Under the pieces are notes generated by a model. The model saw nothing but the letters and a program-made list of their open reading frames with translations. It was not told where the DNA came from and searched no databases. From Cryptomeria japonica (taxonomy: Eukaryota; Streptophyta; Pinopsida; Cupressales; Cupressaceae): a stretch of DNA of 64,000 bases. Below are positions 43,368 through 54,257 of this stretch, in pieces. A program made the translations under genes and the position numbers. Each line of letters opens with the position of its first letter. Within the stretch, counting starts at the first letter, position 1. Where the stretch lies: assembly GCF_030272615.1 (NCBI RefSeq), contig NC_081415.1, forward strand, positions 189,502,270 to 189,566,269, written 5' to 3'.

Positions 43368-44161
43368 AAGGCTATGTAAGAAGAGTTAGATTAGACCAAG
43401 AAGAACAAAACATGGGAGCTTGTTCTGAGACCCAAGGACAAGAATGTAATTGGTACTAAATGGGTTTTCTAGAATAAGCTGAGTCAAGATGGATAAGTTG
43501 TTAGAAACAAAGAAAGACTAGTATGTAAGGGATATTCACAAATGGAAGGTATTGATTTTGAGGAGAGTTTTGTTCCGGTATCTAGAATTGAAGCTGTTAG
43601 ATTATTTATTGCATTTTCTACTCATAAGAAGTTCAAGGTATATCAAATGGATGTGAAGTTAGCCTTTCTGGACAGTGAATTAGAAGAGGAAGTCTACATT
43701 GAGAAACCAAATGGATTTTCATTGATAGATGAGGAAGACATGGTATGTAGATTGAAGAAAGCATTGTATGGACTTAAATAAGCCCCTAGAGCTTGGTACA
43801 CTAGATTGGACAGGTATTTGATGAAGTTGGGATTACGTAAAGGTACTTCTAATAGTAATGTGTACTTCAAGATTGATAAGGATAATATTTTGATTATTGA
43901 AGTCTTTGTTGATGACATTATTTTTAGAGGAGATGATGATTTGAGTAAGAAATTTGTAGATGATATGCAAAAATAATTTGAGATGTCTATGATAGGTGAG
44001 ATGAAATTCTTTCTGGGATTGCAAATTACATATATTGACAAAGGCATTTTCATATCTCAATCTAAGTATGTGAAGGAATTGCTGAAGAAATTTTGGTTAG
44101 ATGATTCCAAACTTGTTGGAACTCCTATGGTGATTGGATGCAAGATGACAAAAGATGATGA
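43368..44161 (+). pseudogene. TE7 reverse transcriptase N-terminal two thirds
   Basis: Copia RT: NKTWELVLRPKDKNVIGTKW, VCKGYSQMEGIDFEESFVPV, YQMDVKLAFLDSELEEEVYI, LYGLK followed by a stop in place of Gln (43779-43781) and APRAWYTRLDRYL, then FVDDIIF with the catalytic Asp pair, and GEMKFFLGLQI to MTKDDE at 44161. There TE8 sequence takes over. Stops also occur near 43382, 43472, 43490 and 43975. Sequence order and wording closely match the TE1 RT. Confidence 0.92.
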
Positions 44162-45957
44162 ATTCTTAAATTTTTGGAAAGCTCTCAGAAATTCATTAGG
44201 GGTATCTTCTTTGTAATTTTATTTTGGGGTTAAAAATACAAAATAAAAATAAAAATTAATGTTGTCATTTTTTATTTCACTTACTAATTGTTTGTTTGCA
44301 GTGTGTGGCGAAATGACAGAGAAGGCTTGATCAGTCAAGATTATTTTAGACACCACTAACAATTTGATTGTTGGATCCTTTAGGGTTAAATCACTTTTGG
44401 ATTTTTGGTTTAAAATGGACATGCATTCCTTCACACTTCAATTTGGGGCTTAAAATAAATCTGGTTATAATGGAAATGCATGCCTTCACACTTCAATTTG
44501 GGGCTTAAAATAAATCTAGTTAAAATGGACATGCACGCTTTCACACTTCAGTTTGGCATTCTAAAATTGACATGCACATACGTATCTTACACCTAAGTTT
44601 GGGTTTTTAGAATGAACGTGAATTAGGCTTATCAATAGAATAAATCACACTTTACTTTTTTTAAAGGAAATAACTTTTTTATTGTGTTTGGGGTGAACCT
44701 ACTATTATAGTTGTAGTCACATAAATCTATCCATTTTAATTAAATGAATATTTGCTATTTATTTGATTAAAAATCCACTAGCCATCAGTTAATTAAATTA
44801 ATATTTAATTAATTCATCTTCAAACATTCTCCTATTAATTAAATAAATTATTCAATTTATTTTAATTAATTCATTATACCAAACTCACAATGAATTAAAT
44901 GAATAAAATCTATTTATTTAATTAAATTCCCTTTTCCTTTTTTAAATAAATTAACATTTATTTAAATCATTAAAAACCCCCCCACTTGCATTTTCCTACA
45001 AATGCAACTTGCACACATTTATTGAAATAAATTAATTTTATTTTAATTAAAATCCTATTTTCCCTCACCTACCAAATCCACTTGCACTCCTAAACCCCCT
45101 TCTAGATTCTTCTAAGTCTTTGAAAAGCATTTAATGCTTTGTGTGTTCAACAAATTAACCTCCAAAGTCTTCCAAACCATTAATGGCTCTTACATAACCA
45201 TTTATGGTTAATTCAACTATGACTCATGTGTCTCCTCAAGCATTTATTGCTTTGACCATGGTTATCCCTTTTGCCTTTGCACAAGAGTTTATCCATTGGA
45301 TAAAAGCTTTATTCTTTGAATAAAGAATTTATTCACTCAACCCAACCTTGACCTTAACCCCCAAGTTGACTCCTAGGTCATGTCAAGCATTTAATGCTTA
45401 TTCCCTCTCCTCTCAACCTATCTCATACTAACACTTGTCATCCTGGGATTGGATTGAAAGCCATCACATAGATTGAATATTATTCAATCTTGACCCTTGT
45501 TGAGATTATTCAATCTCAACCATCCATTGCTCCATTTTTCCTATAAATAAAGCCCATTTCTTCATAATCCAGATCCTAAAAACTTGTATGCATTTAATCT
45601 ATAGGCATTTCTAGAGAGCATTTAGCATAAATCACTAATATCTTGTCATTTTGGTTTAAAATAAATCATTTTAATATCAATAGCATCTAGTATTATCTTT
45701 TTATTCACATTTAGAGCAAATACTTCAATCTCAAACCTCCATAAGCATCCATAGTGCAAAAAGTTGTTGAGAGCTACACTAGTTTGGAACTTGGAGAGGA
45801 GAGGAACAAGGGAGAAGGAGCTAAGAGCATGTTAGGAGGCATTTGGAGATGTCTCATCATATTTAATTTCCTAGTTAAATATTCTCTCATGCTTTTGGTA
45901 TCTCTTTTGATATGCTTGTGTAGGAAAGTATTTTTTTAATGATTTCTGACACTAACA
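44162..45957 (+). repeat. TE8 5' LTR-like segment (borders approximate)
   Basis: It begins where the TE7 RT reading stops. AT-rich, with a good TATA box CCTATAAATAAAGCCC at 45540-45555 and a plausible end CACTAACA at 45957, followed by ATTTGG, which recalls the LTR-end and primer-site context of gypsy elements. No target duplication can be checked because the far end is outside the window. The open frame at 45754-45939 is not convincing as a gene. Confidence 0.45.
44411..44620 (+). repeat. Tandem repeat of about 55 bp in the TE8 LTR-like segment
   Basis: Copies begin at about 44412, 44466 and 44521 with a partial fourth near 44572. Each carries AAATGGACATGCA, TTCACACTTCAATTTGGGGC and TTAAAATAAATCT. 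Copies are degenerate. Confidence 0.82.
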
Positions 45958-46938
45958 ATTTGGCTTTTCTGCTTGTTTGTGTTTTGTTATCATGACTAAC
46001 CTTCCCTTTTTGCAGAGCATTAGTAGTAACTACCTTTCCACCCGCCTTCAGGGTCTTGGGAGAAAGGGAAAGGTGATAATGACACCCACTTTTTCATTTT
46101 AGTAGTGAGGGGTATCTTTGACTGGGGATTTCATCACCCCATAGAGGTACTTTGAATTGGGATGCATTGGGGATATCATGTCTCCCAGCATACTCTCAAG
46201 CGGGTTTTTTGAGCCGCTATATAAATATACTGGTCAGGCGGCTAGAGTGTTGAGTGAATTCGATGTATATGGGGGCCTTCTCTGCATCAATAATCTTAAC
46301 TAAAGTCTTAAGTGGCTTGCTCTGAGAATCCATCGTTGGATCAAGACCCCTCAAAACTTACAATAAGAACCAACTTAGTAGCCTAAATCCCACATTTAGT
46401 GATTCTGGGAGTGTGGATCATACCCCATAGATACACTTCATGTACCTTGCATTATGAGATAGAAATCCCTCGGTATTAAGATCTTTGGATCTTCAGGGTA
46501 AGAGAGACTTGTATACCTAAGAAGTGTGTGCCATGGAGTGGAGCTAGTCCTTCCAGACTCTCTATCTATTCATCTTGTTTCAGTATCTTGTTGTGAGGGC
46601 CTCATTGAATGGTTTCCACTTTCCAACCTAAGATTGTCTTTTTTTATATGTATTGTTGTACTAGACTAGTATTGAGTCAGTATTTGGGCTATTTTAGGCC
46701 CTACCTTGCGTATCTTTGAATTTTGAGAGTTTGTGAGAACACAGTTTAGTCAGTTATACCTATCTTGAAACAGTGTTCTCAGATTTGAAAAACAACAGAC
46801 TTGTACTACAAACAAAGTTACTTGAAACATATTCTATCTTGAAACGTTAGACAGTCCAACAAAGTCCAAAATTTTGCATACTTGTGACCATATGTTTTCT
46901 TAGATTCCTTTGGGTTTGCATTGTCCTCATTATCACCC
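45958..46938 (+). other. TE8 leader, gene-free
   Basis: No ORF of note and no recognised RNA. This is untranslated sequence between the presumed TE8 LTR and its gag. It ends in TTTGCATTGTCCTCATTAT, the first words of the tandem-repeat tract that resumes at 48027 on the far side of the solo LTR. Confidence 0.5.
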
Positions 46939-48026
46939 TGTAGCATCCTAAAATTGTGACACTTGCAATTTCGACTGCATTTCAGTCTTCACGATGGCGA
47001 CGCAACACGCAACCTGAATGGAGACCTCGAAACCTGATTACGACACTAAAAACTGCATTTTCTAGCACCCTGGCCTGAACCTCCTTTGCACCCCGCTGTC
47101 CCGGGAGGTGGGACCAGAGCGCCCAGTGCCCTGGTCCCTGGGCCTATTTTGGGCCTGGTCTCCTATGGGGTCTCGGGTCTTTTTGTTTGCAAATTGGAAA
47201 TTATTGTTTCCTGGTCGGCCTAAGGTCGGGAAAATCAGTCTTTTAACCCTAATTGGCAAGTATATAAACTACATTTTCCTCTCTCATTTGGTAATAAGAT
47301 GATATGCATACATGACGGGAAAAAGCATGGAAACTATACTCAAACATTCAAGCATTCAAGCATTCAACCATTCAAGCATTCCTTCTAAGTCTCCATTCAA
47401 GGCTAAGTGTTGCATTCAAGACAAGGATTCAACCATTGAAGAGGAGATCACTTACTACATGCTACATACAACATACAACATACAACAAACAACAACATCT
47501 ATACCTTCGCACATAAAGATACAAACATCCTTACAACAAGGTTGCAGGTACGCGGCTGAAATTGAAGATCTGGAATCCTTGTGCAGAGACGAACAGATCC
47601 CCCTTCGTTTCGCGGATTTTTCGGAGGACCGTGGCACCGGACGCCATCGTCCTGACAACTTCTGTTCAAATTTGCAGGACAGCACCGTATCGACATTTTA
47701 CTGCTAATTCTAGGTCCACAGCTTCATACTATATCTCTATCTCAGTTTATAAGCGAATCTTTGTCACTTTCTATGCATTCCTAGCTTAATTCTTCTATCA
47801 ACATTCTTTACAAAAGAGGGTAGCCTTGCTTTCTTAACCCTTGAAACTCATTTAGCATCCAATCTTGCATTGTGTGGGATTGGATCTTGTGGGTTTCAAC
47901 CCCTCTTTTGAATGTAAAGTCTCTCCCTTAAGTGAAAACCATCAACCCTAGCAACCTCCCTTCTCTCTCCTCGGAGTTGGAAGAGGGGAGAGCAACTAGG
48001 GTTCGATTGCGATTTTCCGCTTTACA
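46939..48026 (+). repeat. Solo LTR (c), TE11 family
   Basis: 1,088 bp, TGTAGCATCC to GCTTTACA, with a perfect 5-bp duplication CACCC at 46934-46938 and 48027-48031. It aligns along its length with the TE11 5' LTR (57376-58608): shared TTGTGACACTTGCAATTT, TATA box AAGTATATAAACTACATT (47258-47275) and AGACGAACAGATCCCCCTT. It has one GCGCCCAGTGCCCTGG-type unit where TE11 has three. No primer site follows, so this is a solo LTR made by LTR-LTR recombination. Confidence 0.95.
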
Positions 48027-48500
48027 CACCCTCATTATAGTCCTTATTTACATCCTTAGGCTTTGCATAAGTCATTGCATAGTCTTCATTATCATCCTCA
48101 TTATAGTCCCCATTTATGTCCTTACTTTGCATAGTCCTCATTATAGTACTCATTTACATCCTTAGGCTTTGCATTAGTCCTTACATAGTCCTTGTTATTG
48201 TCCTCATTTATATCAGTCCTTGCATAAGTCCTTGCATAGTCTTTGCATAAATCTTCACATAAATCCTTGCATATTCATCATAATCCTCGCATAACTCCTT
48301 GCATAGTCATCATAATCTTCGTATAGTCATCACAGTCCTCACATAAGTCCTTACATAGTCATCATAATCTTTGCATAATTCCATGCACAATCATCATAAT
48401 CCTCATATAAGTCCTTGCATAGTCATCATAATCTTTGTATAAGTCCTTGCATATTCGTCATAATCCCAATTTTAGTCCTTTCATAGTCTTCATCCTCATA
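48027..48500 (+). repeat. Degenerate short tandem repeats in the TE8 leader
   Basis: Recurrent words CTTGCATAGTC, ATCATAATC, GCATAAGTCC and CTCATTATAGTCC form an irregular array with a period of about 20-45 bp, later decaying to GCATT-containing words up to about 48750. It is not CRISPR-like: units vary and there are no unique spacers. The array was split by solo LTR (c). Confidence 0.8.
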
Positions 48501-48779
48501 AGACATAGGGTCAAATCATTATCTTTATTTTGCATTATCTTCAAAATTAGATTGTTCCTTACTTCAAGTCCATAGGTTGCATTGTCATTCTTTAGGATTT
48601 CATCTTGTCATTCCTTAATCCAATTTGTCAAAAAAAATAATTCAAAAACATAGGTTGCATTTGTCATCCTCGGTTGCATTTATCCATTTTCAAAATTCTC
48701 AAAATCCAAAAAAAAAAGTTACACTTTCATCCTTTAGTAGCATTGCATTTCATCCCTAAACTTCAAAAATCCAAAAAAA

Positions 48780-49640
48780 TGGCATATAGTGAAATGGTTG
48801 AAACAATCTCTCAAACTTATAGGAGACAACATTACCCTTATCAAACATCCAACTTTCATGGGACCATGTCATTGCAAAAAAACAATCAATTATCTCAATC
48901 CAACATATACATATCCCAAAACATGCATCAAACTTATTAGGAAAAAACAAGTGTTATACCTATTTCTCCACCACTTGAAGATAAACTAGCTCAAGAAGTA
49001 GAGATCTTGGAACAAAACATTAAAAAAAGTGAAGAGAGTAGATCCCGGATGTTCAAACTATTTCAAAAATTTGGAGATCCCATTACAAACCTAGAGCCAG
49101 TTGATGTGTGGGCTCTTATTATGAAATCAGACACACCAGCTATTCTCACACAAATAAACATGAGAAAACATTATCAACAACAAACACATCCAACAATTCA
49201 AGTCCAACAACCAATAAAACAAACAACAAAACTCTTGATACCAAAAATTGTCCAAACAAGTCAACCACTACCAAAGTCACACACAATCACACAGTCAATT
49301 TTTTCTTTGGTCACATCACATATCTATGAATATCCTCCTATGTATTCAAATACACCACCAAGGCTGTCCCAAATGAATGCAAGTGTATTTACAAACATGT
49401 CACCCTTTGGACATCAATCGAACATGGTCAATATGTCACCTATCAAGCAACAAGGTCATTTGCCCATGTCTAGCAATGGTTCTTCCCATCAAGAATTTAC
49501 ACCTCAAGTAGCCTCCATATATTCCACCATTTACTCATAGCCTAAAGTCACACAAGAGAATTCCACACCATATTTATCCAATAATGCAACTGATGCAAAG
49601 AGTCTTGGAGCTTGGTTCAATACACCTTCTTGAGTAACTT
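48780..49640 (+). pseudogene. TE8 gag N-terminal region, low-complexity
   Basis: ATG 48780 follows an A-rich leader and gives MAYSEMVETISQTYRRQHYP. After a stop the reading continues in the other frame as an open stretch (49007-49540) with EVEILEQNIKKSEESRSRMF just upstream and a Gln/Thr/Pro/Ser-rich part (PIKQQGHLPMSSNGSSHQEF). The disordered, Met/Asn/Ser/Pro-rich N-terminus resembles that of the TE11 gag (60300-60850). The retroviral gag core has not been reached before the sequence changes at about 49640-49700, where TE9 starts. Confidence 0.5.
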
Positions 49641-49702
49641 GTCCTACTCAACCTAGCAACTACTTAAGTCCTTCCCATGGCACTTAGTAGGGGTTATTTT
49701 AA

Positions 49703-51176
49703 TGAGACCTCCAAGGTTTGAACCTTCTTGACTTTCCTCCTAGGTATAGCCAAAGGTCTCTGGACAATCAACTCCACTCCTTGAGGTTGCCACCTCAATC
49801 ACACACACACTCCTCTCCTGGGCTCCAACCACTCCTGCAAGGATCTTGACACGCAGCCACTTCCTATGGTTTCCCAATGCATATACCAGACATTTTTAAT
49901 GTATTTTGAGGCTTAAGTCTAACCAAAACCATCGCTTTATCTTCCTAACCCTTCTAGGTCCACACCGGCTCAGAATAGGCCTAATTGCATTAGCCCTCCC
50001 TAGGTAGTTTTAGGGTCTTATTTTGAAAAAGTCCCAAACAAGCATAAAAATAAATCATGGATTCGAGTACCCTTTTGGAAGTTATAGACAATATTGGAAA
50101 AGTGCAGCTAGGTTATCTGTACAAGTGGGGTTTCCAATGCTGCACTATTTTAAAGGGTTTAGGCCTCGCCGGTGACTTGGCAAGATGGGACTAAAACTCT
50201 TCACCAGTCAAATATCCTACTCCAAATAATTTAGGAATCTTCAAGGTAACTCAGAGGGATTTCCATTCGTGTATCACTTGGTCCTACACCAATCCCCATG
50301 TGCTCATAAAACACACCTTTCTTGCTGTCCTAACTCACCTACTCCTAGCAGTGAGCCTAGGGCTTCATTGTTTCTCCTCCTCCTGGACATGAAACACCAC
50401 ACAACCTATTCTAAATCTATATACATAACCTAACCTATCATTCTTAGTGATTTCAACAGGTGCTATCAAAGAATGCATAGGTTAGAGCCATTTTCTTGCT
50501 CTTAAACCCTACTTGCAAGGGTTTTGCTCCTACTTGCAAAGAATGGAAGAGATCTCTACAACTTAGGAAAATCAAACCTGAAAATAAACCTTGAAGAAGA
50601 AAAATAAAATGAATACTCATAATTTCAAGGAAATACACCATCTAGTCCGTACTGGACTGTAGAAGCAATGAAAACAAGAGTAAAATTGTAAAAACCGATG
50701 GAAAACAGGGTTGTTTCACAAACCCAAAACTTGCTCTTGCATTTCCAATCCTCCAAACCATACAATGAAGTGAATTTTTGATTTTATTCTCTTTCTTCAG
50801 TCAGTTCAACCAACTTTTAATTCCTATAATCAAACCTGCAACTTTTGCAATTTTGGCTCCAAGATGCAATTTTTGCATTCTAATGCATTTTAAGACTCCT
50901 AAAGGTCCTCAAACACCCTAGAAGACCTAAAAACAACTCAATTGAACCCTAATACATGAATACATTCATCTGGAGTACTTTACATGTGAACTACCTAAGC
51001 ATCTCACTTCTCAAGCTGTTAGAATCCTGAACACAATTGACTCAAATCAAAACTTGGACAACTCAACCATGACTCTACTGAGTCCTTAATGGTTGGTCCA
51101 TTATTACAACACAAAGATAACACACAAAATTAAAAGGAAACAAAGATTTCATAATTGGAGTGTTAGGTGCCCTACA
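49703..51176 (-). repeat. TE9 3' LTR (left border uncertain)
   Basis: The right border at 51176 is clear: on the minus strand TGTAGGGCACCTAACACTCC begins there, directly after a purine-rich tract (CCAGGGGAGTATGG) downstream of the TE9 pol stop. The left border is a guess at TGAGACCTCC (49703). On the minus strand a TATA-like TATGTATATAG lies near 50430. There is no coding capacity, and no partner LTR is in the window. Confidence 0.55.
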
Positions 51177-51977
51177 CCATACTCCCCTGGGACAAAAAAC
51201 TCAAGTCTCTTGAGTTATAAGGTCTGAAATCTCCACTCCATGCTGAAGTATATCTTCCTCTAACATCCACATGGCATATGAATAAGGTAACCCTTTCTAC
51301 TTGACAAGATAGTTCTTTTAGACTCATTTCCTTGTCTTCTTTACTATCTTGGTATCCAAGATACCTTCTAACTCAACCGGTTGACTAGGTGGCAAATCCT
51401 TTATCGAATCTTCATGAACCGGTAATGGCATGTCTATCTGAATTGTTGGTGACTCCCCCTTGTATGGATAGAAATCACATACATTAAAAATAGGAGATAT
51501 CCCCAAGGTAGGAGGAAGTTCAACCTCATATGCATTTTGCCCATACTTGTGCACCACCTTGAGAGGTCCAATTTTCTTCATCAGGAGCTTGATAGGCTAC
51601 CCTTTTGGTAGTCTCTCCTTCCTAAGGTATGCCAACACTAAGTCTCCCACTTTAAATTGTACTTTCCTCCTTGTTTTATCAGCTTGAACCTTATACTACT
51701 CAGATTTTTGTTGTAAGGACTGCCTTACCTTATCGTGAACCTCTTTAATACCTTCTGCAAAGTTCTCCCCTTGTGCACTCTTGGGTGCCATTGAACTAAC
51801 ATCTCTGAGCTCTAATATGCCTCGAGGATGGAATCCATACACTATCTCAAAAGGACTTTTACCTATGCTATGGTTCACTGAGTCATTATATGCATATTCT
51901 GCCTGTCCAAGTACTAGATCCCAAGTCTGCCCATGTTATTTTGTAAAACATATTAGCAAATTACCCAATGACCGGAT
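51177..51977 (-). pseudogene. TE9 integrase C-terminus with chromodomain (Ty3/gypsy chromovirus)
   Basis: On the minus strand from 51920: AYNDSVNHSIGKSPFEIVYG, FKVGDLVLAYLRKERLPKG, a stop, then KKIGPLKVVHKYGQNAYEVE and LGISPIFNVCDFYPY (the GPF/Y-like module), and a chromodomain remnant (ILDTKIVKKTRK, then YLVK-stop-KGLPYSYAMWMLEED) ending before the LTR. This combination is characteristic of chromoviruses, whose chromodomain directs integration. Stops at about 51697, 51597 and 51320 show it is dead. It is cut at 51977 by TE10; the rest of pol should lie right of the window. Confidence 0.9.
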
Positions 51978-52781
51978 TGTTGGCATTGCACACTCTAATG
52001 AGAATTGAAGGTAATTGAAGGTGTTGTCATTGATGGCAACCTTGCAACCTTGTGGATACCTTCAGGAAATCTTGTGGCATTCATATGGTAAACCACCGAT
52101 AGACACAACCACCGGGAGACACATCCACCGGCAGGCACCGACACTGGTAGACACTTCACCGGCACCCTAGCCAACATGAACAAACTTTTTTTTATTGTAT
52201 TTAATTGTATATATATTTTGTAAAGTTGACATGGCATATTGTAATAGACTCATATATGTATGAGATCTTGTAAATCATTTTCATATGGATAGAGGATAGA
52301 TGATGGATATGGTAGAAGTGATGAGCGAATATTAAGGCAAATTTTGTATAAGGTTACGGTTTTAGTATGAGCTTAAACCGGTACTGAACCTAGCATAACA
52401 GATGTTGAATTGTAGTAGTACATTATATTGGATTATCATAATCCATTTTATAAGTCAGTGAGACTTCCATTTTGTAAATTGAGCAGTGAGCTCTAGGCAG
52501 TTAGCCTTTAAGTAATATCCATTCATTGGCCAGTGAGTGAATATTGTGGGTGACAAATCCCACCAAGGTTTTTCCCACACCAGGTTTCCTCATTAAAAAT
52601 CTTGTGTTATGGTGTGTTTTCTATGTTGTCTTTATTGTTCCTATTTACTGCATTAATTCTTATTTACCGGTACATTGTTTTGGAATGCAAAATACTTAAT
52701 AAGGTCAAATATTCTAGTAACCAGTTGGATACTGATTCACCCCCCCTCTTAGTATTTTTGGGACTGTCTTTAACCCTAACA
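51978..52781 (+). repeat. TE10 5' LTR
   Basis: 804 bp, TGTTGGCATTGCAC to CCCTAACA. It has the C-rich box (GATTCACCCCCCCTCTTAGT) at about 52733-52753 and a candidate TATA at about 52208-52218. At 52093-52165 lies a five-copy degenerate tandem repeat of about 15-16 bp (CACCGGCAGGCACC, CACCGGGAGACACATC and similar). Confidence 0.88.
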
Positions 52782-52783
52782 AT

Positions 52784-52795
52784 TGGTATCAGACC
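52784..52795 (+). other. TE10 primer binding site
   Basis: TGGTATCAGACC, one base different from the Met-tRNA-type TGGTATCAGAGC, placed two bases after the LTR end. Confidence 0.88.
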
Positions 52796-52852
52796 CTAGT
52801 CCTCTATTTTCAAAAGCCTAACAGCTTGAGGAAGATTCTGACACCAGTATAG

Positions 52853-54110
52853 ATGGAGAACTTGAGAAAGCAATTAGAAGGAGCTCTTGTAGACTATGAT
52901 GCAGAGAAGTTAAAGAATATCAAACTTGAAGATGATCTGAGAACTGCACAGGAATTCATTCAAGGACTTCAGGAGAATCTTACTATTGCTAGAAACAAAA
53001 GAAAAGAACTTCATGAGAAGATGCAGAGTGATAATGATGAAAAGGAAACTCTTAATGATCTTGTGAACAAATTGAGGCAAGAAAACAATACCATGATGAA
53101 TGAAATGCAAGACATGACTATGAGATTTTGCAAAGACATTGAAGATAGAAAGAAGAATGAAGATGACCTGACTAGGAGACTCAATGATGCTGGAAATGAA
53201 AATCTAAGACTCAGTCATGAAAATGATATGTTGAAGACAGATCTGATTCACATGCAACATGATAAAACTGAACTTATGAGACAAAAGGGAATTCTGAAAA
53301 ATGAGTTGGCTACTGCAAATCAACATAAAGAGAAATTCAAGAAAATTTCAGAAGAACTTGATGATATGCTGAAAAGTCAGAAACCTAATGGACTTGGATT
53401 TGAAGTTGGTGAAAGTTCTGGTACTGCAAACAATCACGATCATAGTAAACTGGTAAGAAACCTAATGCTTACAAATTTAATGGAAAATGATTTAACTATA
53501 ACAAGTATGGTCATAGAGAAAATCAATGTAGATCTAGAAACAATCAGAACATTAATGTACCCACCGATCAATGTTCCAAAAGCAACAAAATTGGTCATAA
53601 TTCAGAAAACTACAGAATGAATGTGTAATGTTATGTTTGTGGAAGATTTGGGCACTTTTTTAATCAATGCAAAACACAAACCAGCATAGGATATGGAAAG
53701 GCTATTCAAAAGAAAAATGTGACTTGTTATGCTTGTAACAAGATTGGACATATTGCAAAATTTTGTAGAAGAAAGACTTCATCGACAAATAATAAAGGAC
53801 CCAGTTTGAAAGGCAAAGAGAAGGTAGATGAGGTAAAGCAAGAATTTTCAAAACAGTGGATTAGAAAGAGAGATCAGAATGTTGATGAGACTATTCCTTC
53901 ACCGGTAGAATAGAGTATTACTCCACCGGTAGGAGACTCTTCATCCAACCCAAAAAGTAACCCTTTGGGGGTATTGCAACAAGTTGAATATCATGCAATT
54001 TTACCCTCGATTGATGGTGAGAAGATGAACTCCTTCTCTATCGGTAGATGTGTTAAGTTTCACTTGACCGACGAGCATTTAATGCGGTTGTTGGAAGAAA
54101 AGACATTATA
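52853..54110 (+). pseudogene. TE10 gag-like protein: coiled coil plus zinc knuckles
   Basis: ATG 52853 starts a 200-residue charged coiled coil (MENLRKQLEGALVDYDAEKL, then QDMTMRFCKDIEDRKKNEDD). From about 53460 the original frame shifts. In the next frame there are decayed knuckles (YNKYGHRENQC and CSKSNKIGHNSENY), a TAA at 53626, then intact CYVCGRFGHFFNQC and CYACNKIGHIAKFC (53719 on), a basic/acidic tail, and an end at 54110 (LLEEKTL). The layout and the phrase MTMRFCKDIEDRKK versus TIRMCQELENRRK in TE2 show common descent. The probable role is RNA packaging. Confidence 0.85.
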
Positions 54111-54257
54111 AATAATTGTTTTTCCCTCTTTTTCAATTCACCGAGCATTCAAACTTTTAGAGAGCACAAAATCTGAGCGAAGGCATCCAAGGCAAAGAAG
54201 TGAAGCAATCTCTTTCAAGAACTCAAACCATTATCAAGCAGATTAAGGTATTTTTCA

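Larger units (their letters stand above)
38205..44161 (+). mobile_element. TE7, Ty1/copia remnant (plus strand), with two solo LTRs inserted
   Basis: The order gag, zinc knuckle, protease, integrase, RT on the plus strand is copia type and closely related to TE1. Its 5' LTR and gag start are missing, the left limit is undefined between 38205 and about 38345, and it stops in the RT at 44161 where TE8 begins. Solo LTRs at 38708-39910 and 41982-43367 interrupt gag and the integrase-RT linker. The RT C-terminus, RNase H and 3' LTR are expected right of the window. Confidence 0.88.

Noticed and set aside
48027-48500. CRISPR-like or satellite array
   Set aside because: Units vary in length and sequence, there are no unique spacers, and the context is a plant retroelement leader. 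It is a degenerate simple tandem repeat.
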